Source of the DNA: Mucilaginibacter sp. PAMB04168
GTDB lineage: Bacteria > Bacteroidota > Bacteroidia > Sphingobacteriales > Sphingobacteriaceae
Assembly (NCBI RefSeq): GCF_039634365.2
Contig: NZ_CP155079.2
Span: forward strand, 930,001-994,000
Reading direction: 5' to 3'
Length of the DNA: 64,000 nucleotides
Below, one piece after another: positions 7,146-14,461 of this stretch. Every line of letters begins with the position of its first letter. The stretch's first letter is position 1. A program made the position numbers and the translations under genes. Below the pieces are notes generated by a model. It ran no database searches, was not told where the DNA came from, and worked only from the letters and a program-made list of their open reading frames with translations.

Positions 7146-8219
7146 ATGGAAAATATAGCATTAGTAGTTGGTGCAAGTGGCATCACAGGCAGTAATCTGG
7201 CCAAAAAACTAATCTCAAAAGGTTGGAAAACCTATGGCCTGGCCCGTAACCCCGACCATGAAATTAAAGACCTGCAGCCCGTTGCAGCCGATCTGCTGAA
7301 TGTAGACAGCCTCAAATCAGCCTTAGCCGAAGTAGCGCCAACGCATGTATATATTACCAGCTGGATGCGTAATGAAACCGAAGCGGAAAACATAAGAGTG
7401 AACAGCCTGATGGTTCGGAACCTTTTAGAGGTGCTTACCCAAAACGAAAAGCAGTCTGTACAGCACGTAGCGCTGGTAACCGGTTTAAAACATTACCTCG
7501 GGCCGTTTGAGGCTTATGCTAAAGAGGGCTTTTTACCCGAAACGCCTTTGAGGGAAGAGCACCCGAGGTTGGATATAGAAAACTTTTATTACGCCCAGGA
7601 AGACGAGGTTTACGCAGCCGCCGCGCGTGCTGGTTTTACCTGGAGCATACACCGCCCGCATACCGTTATAGGTAAGGCCGTAGGCAATATGATGAATTTG
7701 GGCACTACCTTAGCCGTATATGCCACTATTTGTAAAGAAACTGGCCGCCCATTCATCTGGCCCGGCTCTGCGGCACAATGGAACGGCCTGTCGGATGTTA
7801 CCGACGCCAGGGTATTGGCAGAACATCTCATTTGGGCATCAACCACAGAGGCCGCCCGTAATGAGGCATTTAATGTGGTTAATGGCGACGTGTTTCGTTG
7901 GAGCTGGTTGTGGAAACAACTGGCCGCTTATTTTGGAATAGATGCCGTGGGTTATGAAGGGACTATCCGCCCGTTGGAGGTAGAAATTGCTAACGACGGA
8001 CCGCTTTGGCTGCAAATTGCTGAACGGTATAATTTAAAAGAGCCTAACTTAGCACGGTTGGCATCAGCCTGGCACACCGATCTGGACCTGGGCCGGCCTA
8101 TTGAAGTCATGACAGATATGTCGAAAAGCCGAAAACTTGGATTTACCGTTTTTCAGAGGACGGACGAGTCGTTTTATGACTTATTTGCGCAATTACGCGC
8201 CGGGAAACTGATTCCTTAG
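7146..8219 (+). CDS. SDR family oxidoreductase, PRISE type
   Basis: A 357-residue short-chain dehydrogenase-like protein. It has an N-terminal NADP-binding loop (VVGASGITGSNLA) and the hallmarks of progesterone 5-beta-reductase/iridoid synthase-like (PRISE) enzymes: TGLKHYLGPFEAY, NFYYAQEDEVY and WSIHRPHTVIG. These enzymes reduce activated C=C bonds of enones using NADPH. The bacterial substrates are mostly unknown, so progesterone should not be assumed. The gene follows a Crp/Fnr regulator and ends at a strong terminator. It extends the redox character of the 3.4-8.2 kb cluster. Confidence 0.87.
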   Translation: MENIALVVGASGITGSNLAKKLISKGWKTYGLARNPDHEIKDLQPVAADLLNVDSLKSALAEVAPTHVYITSWMRNETEAENIRVNSLMVRNLLEVLTQNEKQSVQHVALVTGLKHYLGPFEAYAKEGFLPETPLREEHPRLDIENFYYAQEDEVYAAAARAGFTWSIHRPHTVIGKAVGNMMNLGTTLAVYATICKETGRPFIWPGSAAQWNGLSDVTDARVLAEHLIWASTTEAARNEAFNVVNGDVFRWSWLWKQLAAYFGIDAVGYEGTIRPLEVEIANDGPLWLQIAERYNLKEPNLARLASAWHTDLDLGRPIEVMTDMSKSRKLGFTVFQRTDESFYDLFAQLRAGKLIP

Positions 8220-8233
8220 TGAGCATTTCTAAT

Positions 8234-8273
8234 AAAAAGGAGCCTTTAAGTTGAAATTGAAGGCTCCTTTTTT
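8234..8273 (+). terminator. Intrinsic terminator
   Basis: Perfect 13-bp stem (8234-8246 with 8260-8272) with a 13-base loop and T-run, just after the PRISE reductase stop. Confidence 0.85.
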
Positions 8274-8339
8274 ATTCCATTATTGTCTGTAACGACGACG
8301 CCATATATTTAACCATCGGTTAATATTCTGTAAAACTTT

Positions 8340-8347
8340 TAAATTTG
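8340..8347 (+). promoter_or_regulatory. Candidate -7 box (TAAATTTG)
   Basis: TAAATTTG fits TAnnTTTG and lies 20 bases before the ATG of the histidine kinase at 8368. No obvious -33 TTTG. Confidence 0.4.
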
Positions 8348-8367
8348 CGCTCGGTTATACAAAAATA

Positions 8368-9975
8368 ATGATTGAGAAGCCGACCCCCTTTAATGATAAA
8401 TTGCTTTTGAATATTCTTGCTGTTTCGAACGAAGCTACAGCCATTTATACTACAGATGATATTGTTATTCAATTTGCTAATGATGCAATGCTTGGCTTTT
8501 GGGGAAAAGACAGAAGCGTTATTGGTTTACCTTTAGAAGAAGGTGTGCCTGAACTTAAAGGTCAGCCGTTTAAATATATGCTTCAGCAGGTGCTGCGTAC
8601 TGGTATTACCGATAATGGCATAATTTCTGCCGAAACCTTAATTAACGGTGAGCTTCAAACTAATTATTATGAATATGAGTACCGCGCCATACCCGATGAT
8701 AACGGCGTGCCTTATTGTGTTTTACATACCGCGGCTAACGTAACCGAAAGGGAGCGCAACAAAAGGGTTATAGCGCAGCAACAAGAGGAAGCTCAGGCCC
8801 TGACCGAAGAGCTGGAAGCATCAAACGAAGAGTTGCGGCTAATTAACGAGGAACTTATTATTTCAAACAATGAACTGGATAATGCCCAAACCCAACTCCA
8901 AGCTGCTTATAATTCGCTGGAAGAAAGTGAGATTGCGTTAAGACTGGCTATAGAGGCTGCTAACTTCGGTACCTGGCATATTAATTCAGTAACGAGAGCG
9001 TTCATCACCTCAGCAAGATTGAGGGAGCTTTTTGGCTACCGTGCTGATGAGGAGATTACCATAGAGGACACTTTGGCACAGATTACTGATGAATACCGGG
9101 GCTTAGTTTCAAAAAAGTTTGAGAATGCTATTTACAACGGAGACGATTTTGATGTGACTTACCAGGTGGTGGGTTACCATGACCAGGTGATACGCTGGCT
9201 AAGGGCAATTGGCAATTTAAAAGCCGACCCAAGTGGTGAGTTCTCGAATTTTACAGGTGTGGTGATGGACGTATCCGAGCTGAGAAGAGACGAGCAGCGC
9301 AAAAATGATTTTATAGGTATGGTAAGCCACGAGCTTAAAACGCCATTAACATCTATGAAAGGCTATGTGCAAATCTTAAAAAGCAAGGCTGACAAAAACC
9401 AGGACAAATTCAGTTCGGATGTATTAGACAAGGCCAACAACCAGGTCAGTAAGATGACCACACTCATCAACGGCTTTTTGAATGTTTCCCGGCTCGAATC
9501 AGGCAAGATCCAAATCGACAAACAAGTGTTTGACATGGCCTTACTGGTAAAGGAAGTAGAAGAGGAGTCTATAACAACGATTACAAGCCATAAAGTAGTG
9601 TTTGCACCTGTTGTGGAAACCATAGTAAAGGCCGATAGAGATAAAATTGGGCAGGTTATTAATAATTTTATCAGCAATGCCGTAAAGTATTCACCTGCAG
9701 GTAGTACTATTGAGGTTGCTTGTATAACTATAAATGGTAAAGCTTTAGTAAGTGTTAAAGACCAGGGCATGGGTATTGCCCCCAAGGATATTGATAAGTT
9801 GTTTGAACGCTATTACCGTGTTGAAAACAATAGTACCGCAACAATTGCAGGTTTTGGCATAGGTTTATATCTGTCGTCAGAGATTGTTGAGCGGCATAAC
9901 GGCAACATTGGCGTAGAAAGCGTTTTGGGCAAAGGCAGTACATTTTGGTTTACTTTGCCGGTTAATTTGGTTTAA
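8368..9975 (+). CDS. Soluble PAS-PAS sensor histidine kinase
   Basis: A 535-residue cytoplasmic kinase with no membrane segment. Order: PAS (about 12-130), a coiled coil with repeated NEEL motifs (about 137-188), a second PAS (about 190-305), HisKA with the phospho-accepting His321 in MVSHELKTPLTS, and HATPase_c (about 420-533). The ATPase shows its N box (NNFISNAVKYSP), G1 box (DQGMGIAP) and G2 region (GFGIGLYLSSEI). No response regulator is encoded nearby. It shares the NEEL coiled-coil design with the kinase at 10900. The stimulus is unknown. Confidence 0.93.
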   Translation: MIEKPTPFNDKLLLNILAVSNEATAIYTTDDIVIQFANDAMLGFWGKDRSVIGLPLEEGVPELKGQPFKYMLQQVLRTGITDNGIISAETLINGELQTNYYEYEYRAIPDDNGVPYCVLHTAANVTERERNKRVIAQQQEEAQALTEELEASNEELRLINEELIISNNELDNAQTQLQAAYNSLEESEIALRLAIEAANFGTWHINSVTRAFITSARLRELFGYRADEEITIEDTLAQITDEYRGLVSKKFENAIYNGDDFDVTYQVVGYHDQVIRWLRAIGNLKADPSGEFSNFTGVVMDVSELRRDEQRKNDFIGMVSHELKTPLTSMKGYVQILKSKADKNQDKFSSDVLDKANNQVSKMTTLINGFLNVSRLESGKIQIDKQVFDMALLVKEVEEESITTITSHKVVFAPVVETIVKADRDKIGQVINNFISNAVKYSPAGSTIEVACITINGKALVSVKDQGMGIAPKDIDKLFERYYRVENNSTATIAGFGIGLYLSSEIVERHNGNIGVESVLGKGSTFWFTLPVNLV

Positions 9976-9999
9976 GTTTCCGTCCAAGTTATAATATAG

Positions 10000-10581
10000 C
10001 TACCTGTACTTTCTTTTCCAGATTTTAAACCAAGCTTTGTTTTTGGGATAGCTGCGATGCGAAGTAGCGTTATTGCAAACCAGCGCTACCAGCAGTAAAA
10101 TAACTACGCCTGTAAATACTGGGCTTAATACATAAAAGTACCCAAGCGCCCTAATCTTATCCGACCCAATGTTGGCAATAAGCGCAGTTGCACCGCCCGG
10201 CGGGTGCAGTGTTTTGGTGATTTGCATAAGCACAATAGCTACAGATACCGACAACGCCGACGTTAACCACACCTCGCCCGGAATAAGCTTATGAATACTT
10301 ACGCCTACCAATGCACTGATAACATGTCCGCCTATTAAATTACGCGGTTGCGCCAGTGGGCTGTTAATAGCCCCGTAAATAAGCACAGAAGAAGCGCCGA
10401 ATGACCCGATCAGAAACAGGTTATCGTATGCGGTGAAATATTTACTATTTAAAAGTCCGATTATGCCGATACCGAGAAAAGAGCCTATAAAAGTCCATAA
10501 ATGCTCTTTGTAATCAACAAGGGTTTCTTTGTAAACAATATATCTGGCGTTCCTTACGTGTACCTTAATTCGTCTTCTCAT
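10000..10581 (-). CDS. HPP family integral membrane protein
   Basis: A 193-residue inner-membrane protein with a basic N-terminus and four or five hydrophobic segments. It carries the family signature LHPPGGATALIA together with GSFGASSVLIYG and the PRNLIGGHVISALVG segment. HPP proteins in plants and cyanobacteria have been linked to nitrite transport; for Bacteroidota this is only a family-level suggestion. The gene is convergent with the histidine kinase ending at 9975, with 24 bp between them. Confidence 0.88.
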   Translation of the reverse strand: MRRRIKVHVRNARYIVYKETLVDYKEHLWTFIGSFLGIGIIGLLNSKYFTAYDNLFLIGSFGASSVLIYGAINSPLAQPRNLIGGHVISALVGVSIHKLIPGEVWLTSALSVSVAIVLMQITKTLHPPGGATALIANIGSDKIRALGYFYVLSPVFTGVVILLLVALVCNNATSHRSYPKNKAWFKIWKRKYR

Positions 10582-10899
10582 AAATCAAAGCAAAAATAGC
10601 GTTCGTAAGAATATATAGCTATCTTAAAATAAGATTGAAAACATAACGTGTGTATGATGGGTGTAATATTACATCACATATTAAGTATTGCAGTACTGTC
10701 TCACAGGTAGAAGGGTGTACAGGCAATAGCTTACAATAACACCGTTACGAAAGTATATTTAGCCCGTCTGCTTGTGTTATTATAATCAGCCGATGGGTTA
10801 TGAGAGAGAATTCCACAGCAAACAAGGCATATTAACGGCATATATTTATAAAAGTCAAATTTTAATATATTTGGCAAATCTATCTAACCCTGCAATTTG
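10582..10899. other. Intergenic region between HPP gene and histidine kinase
   Basis: About 315 bp without a convincing gene. It must hold the promoters of two divergent genes. A 12-bp perfect palindrome (TGTAATATTACA, 10662-10673) lies about 90 bp upstream of the HPP start. A -7-like TATATTTG lies at 10866-10873. Confidence 0.5.
10866..10873 (+). promoter_or_regulatory. Candidate -7 box (TATATTTG)
   Basis: TATATTTG matches TAnnTTTG and lies 26 bases upstream of the kinase ATG at 10900. No clear -33 partner. Confidence 0.4.
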
Positions 10900-12561
10900 A
10901 TGAACGACGTTGTGAATGCACAAATGTTTGAAGCGTTATTTAACCAATCGCCCAGCCCGGTTTCGGTTGTACGGGCTGACGCCCCTGCATTCACCATAGT
11001 AGCTGTTAATGATGTTTATGTTAAGCGATCACACCTTAATAAAGACCAGATCTTAAACAAGCCATCTTTTGATGTTTACAGACCCTGGGATGAGGCCAGC
11101 GCCGAGCAGTTTAAACTACTGCGCGAAGGGCTTATGCAAGCCGTTTATGATAAACAGCAAGTAAATCTGCCCACGTTATCGTTTGATGCACCTGCTAAAG
11201 ACGGAGAGGCAGGCTCGCGAAGCTGGTGGCAAATACAGATTTCTCCTGTTTTAGACACTGCCGGTGAAGTAGAATACCTGATGTGCGTTACCCGCAATGT
11301 TACCGAGCAGGAACAGGTGAGGAAGCAGGCGGAAGAATCGCGCGAAAAGGAACAGGAGCTGAATGAGGAACTGCAGGTTATCAACGAAGAGCTTGCCGCT
11401 ACCAATGAGGAGCTAACCTCAACTATTGAAGAACTCAGTTACTCGCAGGAGAGGCTATCGAGGCTTAACAATGAGCTGGAGGAACGTATCACCGCACGTA
11501 CAGCTGCCCTGACTGCCAGTGAGCGGCGTTACAAAACCATATTGAATACGCTGCCGCAAATTGCATGGACTACCACCCTGCAAGGTGAAGTGAGCTTTTT
11601 TAACCAGCGCTGGTATGAGTACACTGGCCTCAGCGTAGAACAAAGTAAGGCAACCGGCTGGGAGGACGTAATTCACCCTGATGATTTGGAGTATAGTGTG
11701 AGAACCTACCGTGACATTGTGGCTACCAAACGCCCGGGCGAGTATGAGCTACGTGAAAAGGGAACCGACGGCATATACCGCTGGCACTTAATCCGCGTAC
11801 AGCCTATCCGCAATGAGTTTGGCGACATTGAGCATTGGATTGGTACCGCAACCGATATTGACTCCATAAAGCAGTTACAGCAACAAAAGGACGACTTCAT
11901 CAGCATTGCCAGCCATGAATTAAAAACGCCAATAACCAGTCTGAAAGCATCTTTGCAGCTAATGGATAAAGTAAAAGACAATCCAACGAGTGATATGATG
12001 CCGCGGCTCATCTTACAATCGCGCAAAAGTATACAGCGCGTGAGCGTGCTTATTGAAGATCTGCTTAATGTAAGCCGTTTACAGCAGGGCGAGGTACAGC
12101 TTAATAAAAGCACCTTTATAGTATCGCAGTTGCTTAATGCCTGTTGTAATCCCATTGCCATTATGGGTAAGCAAAAGATAAAAATAGATGGCGAGGTAGA
12201 GTTGCAAGTATGTGCAGACGAGCACCGTATTGACCAGGTGGTTACAAACTTGGTAAATAACGCCGTTAAGTATGCACCCGAGTCGGAGTATATTACGCTT
12301 TGCATCGAGAAAGATTTTGACATGGTAAAGGTATCGGTGAGCGACAACGGCCCCGGTGTGCCCGAAGATAAGATTCCGCACCTGTTTGACCGGTATTACC
12401 GGGTTGATTCCTCAGGCTACCATGCCTCCGGTTTAGGTTTAGGACTGTACATTAGCGCCGAAATTATTAAACGCCATGGAGGAGAAATAGGTGTGGATAG
12501 CAAAATAGGCAAGGGCAGTACCTTCTGGTTTACTCTGCCGCTTATAGAAGATTATGATTAA
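10900..12561 (+). CDS. Soluble PAS-PAS sensor histidine kinase
   Basis: A 553-residue cytoplasmic kinase. The ATG at 10900 is preferred to a TTG one codon earlier. Order: PAS (about 10-140, ending VTRNVTEQE), a long NEEL-repeat coiled coil (about 145-205), PAS with PAC (about 210-328, IAWTTTLQGEVSFFNQRWYEY, then GTATDIDSIKQ), HisKA with His339 (IASHELKTPIT), and HATPase_c (about 435-550) with NNAVKYAP and DNGPGVPE. It is an orphan kinase without an adjacent response regulator. The coiled coil resembles the linkers of PAS-containing chemotaxis and kinase hybrids. A terminator follows. Confidence 0.93.
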   Translation: MNDVVNAQMFEALFNQSPSPVSVVRADAPAFTIVAVNDVYVKRSHLNKDQILNKPSFDVYRPWDEASAEQFKLLREGLMQAVYDKQQVNLPTLSFDAPAKDGEAGSRSWWQIQISPVLDTAGEVEYLMCVTRNVTEQEQVRKQAEESREKEQELNEELQVINEELAATNEELTSTIEELSYSQERLSRLNNELEERITARTAALTASERRYKTILNTLPQIAWTTTLQGEVSFFNQRWYEYTGLSVEQSKATGWEDVIHPDDLEYSVRTYRDIVATKRPGEYELREKGTDGIYRWHLIRVQPIRNEFGDIEHWIGTATDIDSIKQLQQQKDDFISIASHELKTPITSLKASLQLMDKVKDNPTSDMMPRLILQSRKSIQRVSVLIEDLLNVSRLQQGEVQLNKSTFIVSQLLNACCNPIAIMGKQKIKIDGEVELQVCADEHRIDQVVTNLVNNAVKYAPESEYITLCIEKDFDMVKVSVSDNGPGVPEDKIPHLFDRYYRVDSSGYHASGLGLGLYISAEIIKRHGGEIGVDSKIGKGSTFWFTLPLIEDYD

Positions 12562-12590
12562 AAGTTGCTTTTTACATCTTTAAATACCAT

Positions 12591-12624
12591 AACGGCATGT
12601 GATGATAAATCATGTGCCGTTTTG
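12591..12624 (+). terminator. Intrinsic terminator
   Basis: A 13-bp stem (12591-12603 with 12609-12621, two G-T pairs), 5-base loop and T-rich tail after the histidine kinase. Confidence 0.75.
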
Positions 12625-12925
12625 TTATTTAAGCTTGTTTTGCTACAAGTAAGTCAGTTGTGTGTTTGTTAAGAGATAAGTATGCTATTAATAAACTTTT
12701 GTCTCATGTCATTTTAAACTCAATTGGGCGATACTACTGCGCTTAGTCTTTGGATACGATATTCAAGGTTAGTTTGAGTTTTATGTTCGTTTCTGAGATT
12801 GGGAAGCGTTATAAAGGTGTCATTGCGTAGACAGCAAGCCGGGGTAGGGCAGTACGTTCCAGTTTATATCATTTCTGCCGGTCATGAGGCATTGGTGAAC
12901 GTTATGCCAGCAACAATATCTCTGC

Positions 12926-12939
12926 AAATAGCGCTATTT
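12926..12939. promoter_or_regulatory. 14-bp perfect palindrome upstream of the M28 gene
   Basis: AAATAGCGCTATTT is self-complementary and ends 30 bases before the peptidase ATG. It could be an operator; no regulator is encoded next to it. Confidence 0.3.
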
Positions 12940-12969
12940 TTACTACATTGCATCCTAACCTTATTCACC

Positions 12970-14118
12970 ATGAAATTGAAGTTAACCCTACTCTGCTGCG
13001 TGTTTATAAACTGCGCCTTAGCCCAGGACTCCATTTTTGCCCGCCGCATGGTGGATACGCTCACCTCACCTTACTTTTGGGGACGTGGCTATACTAACGA
13101 TGGCATGGGTAGAGCCGGTAAATTTATCTCTGCGCAATTTAAAAGCTACGGCTTGCAGCCCATGAAGGGGAAGGATTATATGCAGGAGTTCAGCTTTAAC
13201 GTCAACACCTTTCCGGGCAAAATGGAAGTGGCTATCAATGGCCTTGCCTTACTGCCTGGTCGAGATTTTATTGTGGGTCCGGAAAGCCAGGGCGCTAAAG
13301 CACAAGGCAAGCTGGTACAGCAAGACAGCGTAACGTTTGTAAATGCGGAAAACCGCATCATTGTGTCATTACAAAACAAGCTTACCTGGTCTGTAGCCCA
13401 GGAGTTAGGCGATTATACGGTTATTCAAGTGGATAAGAAAGCGCTGAAGGGGCAACCATCAGCCGTTAGTGTAAATATAGAAAATAAGCTCATCAACAAT
13501 TTTAAAACGGGCAATATCTGTGCGCTGGTTAAAGGAACTGCCAAGCCCGATTCTATCGTAATGTTCACCGGTCATTATGATCACTTGGGCGGTATGGGCA
13601 GCAATACATACTTCCCCGGTGCAAACGATAATGCCAGCGGTATAACCATGCTGCTTAGCCTGGCTAAGTACTATGCTGCACATCCGCAGCCATATACTGT
13701 GGCGTTCATGTGCTTTGCCGGAGAGGAAGCAGGTATACTGGGGTCAAAGTACTTTACCGAACATCCGCTGGTGCCTTTATCCAGCATCAAGTTTCTGGTT
13801 AATATGGATATTATGGGTACCGGTAATGAAGGTATTACAGTGGTTAATGCATCGGTATATCCAAAGCAGTTCGAATTACTGAAACAAGTGAACGCACAAG
13901 GTAACTACCTGGTTAAAGTATACTCGCGTGGTAAAGCAGCCAACAGCGATCACTATTGGTTTACCGAAAAAGGTGTTCCCGCGTTTTTTATCTACACCAT
14001 GGGCGGCATCAAAGCTTATCATGACGTGTTCGACATCAGTAAAACGCTACCTTTAAACGAATATAATGACCTCTTTAAGCTGCTTGTTGATTTTAACACA
14101 CAGCTGCAAAAGCAATAA
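12970..14118 (+). CDS. M28 family zinc aminopeptidase, exported
   Basis: A 382-residue exported peptidase. The ATG at 12970 gives a proper signal peptide (MKLKLTLLCCVFINCALA, cleavage before QDS); an upstream in-frame start would add 57 unlikely residues. The M28 dinuclear zinc site is visible in order: GHYDHLGG, GANDNASG, FAGEEAGILGSKYF, NMDIMG and a distal His in KAYHDVFD. A PA-like insert may lie between residues 90 and 180. Such enzymes release amino acids from peptides in the periplasm or outside. It is followed 11 bp later by an SMR pump. Confidence 0.9.
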   Translation: MKLKLTLLCCVFINCALAQDSIFARRMVDTLTSPYFWGRGYTNDGMGRAGKFISAQFKSYGLQPMKGKDYMQEFSFNVNTFPGKMEVAINGLALLPGRDFIVGPESQGAKAQGKLVQQDSVTFVNAENRIIVSLQNKLTWSVAQELGDYTVIQVDKKALKGQPSAVSVNIENKLINNFKTGNICALVKGTAKPDSIVMFTGHYDHLGGMGSNTYFPGANDNASGITMLLSLAKYYAAHPQPYTVAFMCFAGEEAGILGSKYFTEHPLVPLSSIKFLVNMDIMGTGNEGITVVNASVYPKQFELLKQVNAQGNYLVKVYSRGKAANSDHYWFTEKGVPAFFIYTMGGIKAYHDVFDISKTLPLNEYNDLFKLLVDFNTQLQKQ

Positions 14119-14129
14119 ATATTAGTTTA

Positions 14130-14459
14130 ATGAAATACATCTACCTACTCATTGCCATACTATCAGAAGTAACGGCCACCAGTGCACTCAAAGCTTCTGA
14201 GCAGTTTACGCGTTTATGGCCGTCAGTTATTGTGGTGGTGGGTTATGCCTCTGCTTTTTACTTTATGAGCTTAACGCTCAAATCTATCCCGGTGGGTATA
14301 ACTTACGCCATATGGTCGGGGGTGGGTATTGTGTTAATTTCCATAAGTGGTTATTTCCTGTTTAAGCAAAAGCTTGATGTGCCTGCTATGTTAGGTATGG
14401 CGCTTATTGTGGCGGGCGTGCTCGTCATTAACCTGTTCTCCAAATCAACAGCAGCCTAA
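14130..14459 (+). CDS. SMR family multidrug efflux transporter (EmrE-like)
   Basis: A 109-residue, four-helix inner-membrane proton antiporter. It is strikingly like EmrE: the essential membrane glutamate is Glu13 (LLIAILSEVTAT), followed by FTRLWPSV, YAIWSGVGIVLIS and AGVLVINLFSKS. This pattern fits the quaternary-ammonium (Qac) branch rather than the guanidinium branch. Functional units are dimers. It starts 11 bp after the M28 stop and is probably co-transcribed. It ends two bases before the stop of the convergent TonB receptor. Confidence 0.93.
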   Translation: MKYIYLLIAILSEVTATSALKASEQFTRLWPSVIVVVGYASAFYFMSLTLKSIPVGITYAIWSGVGIVLISISGYFLFKQKLDVPAMLGMALIVAGVLVINLFSKSTAA

Positions 14460-14461
14460 GC

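Larger units (their letters stand above)
12562..12969. other. Intergenic region upstream of the M28 peptidase
   Basis: About 400 bp. A terminator for the upstream kinase occupies 12591-12624. The frame of the peptidase stays open back to 12799, but that part reads as untranslated leader because a clean signal peptide starts at 12970. A 14-bp perfect palindrome lies at 12926-12939. No other gene is supported. Confidence 0.5.

Noticed and set aside
11706-12347. 213-residue open frame on the minus strand inside the kinase at 10900
   Set aside because: It is antisense to a well-supported histidine kinase, has a Cys/Ser-rich composition and no recognisable domain.
12799-12969. N-terminal extension of the M28 peptidase
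   Set aside because: The extension does not look like a protein targeting region, while the ATG at 12970 begins a clean signal peptide.
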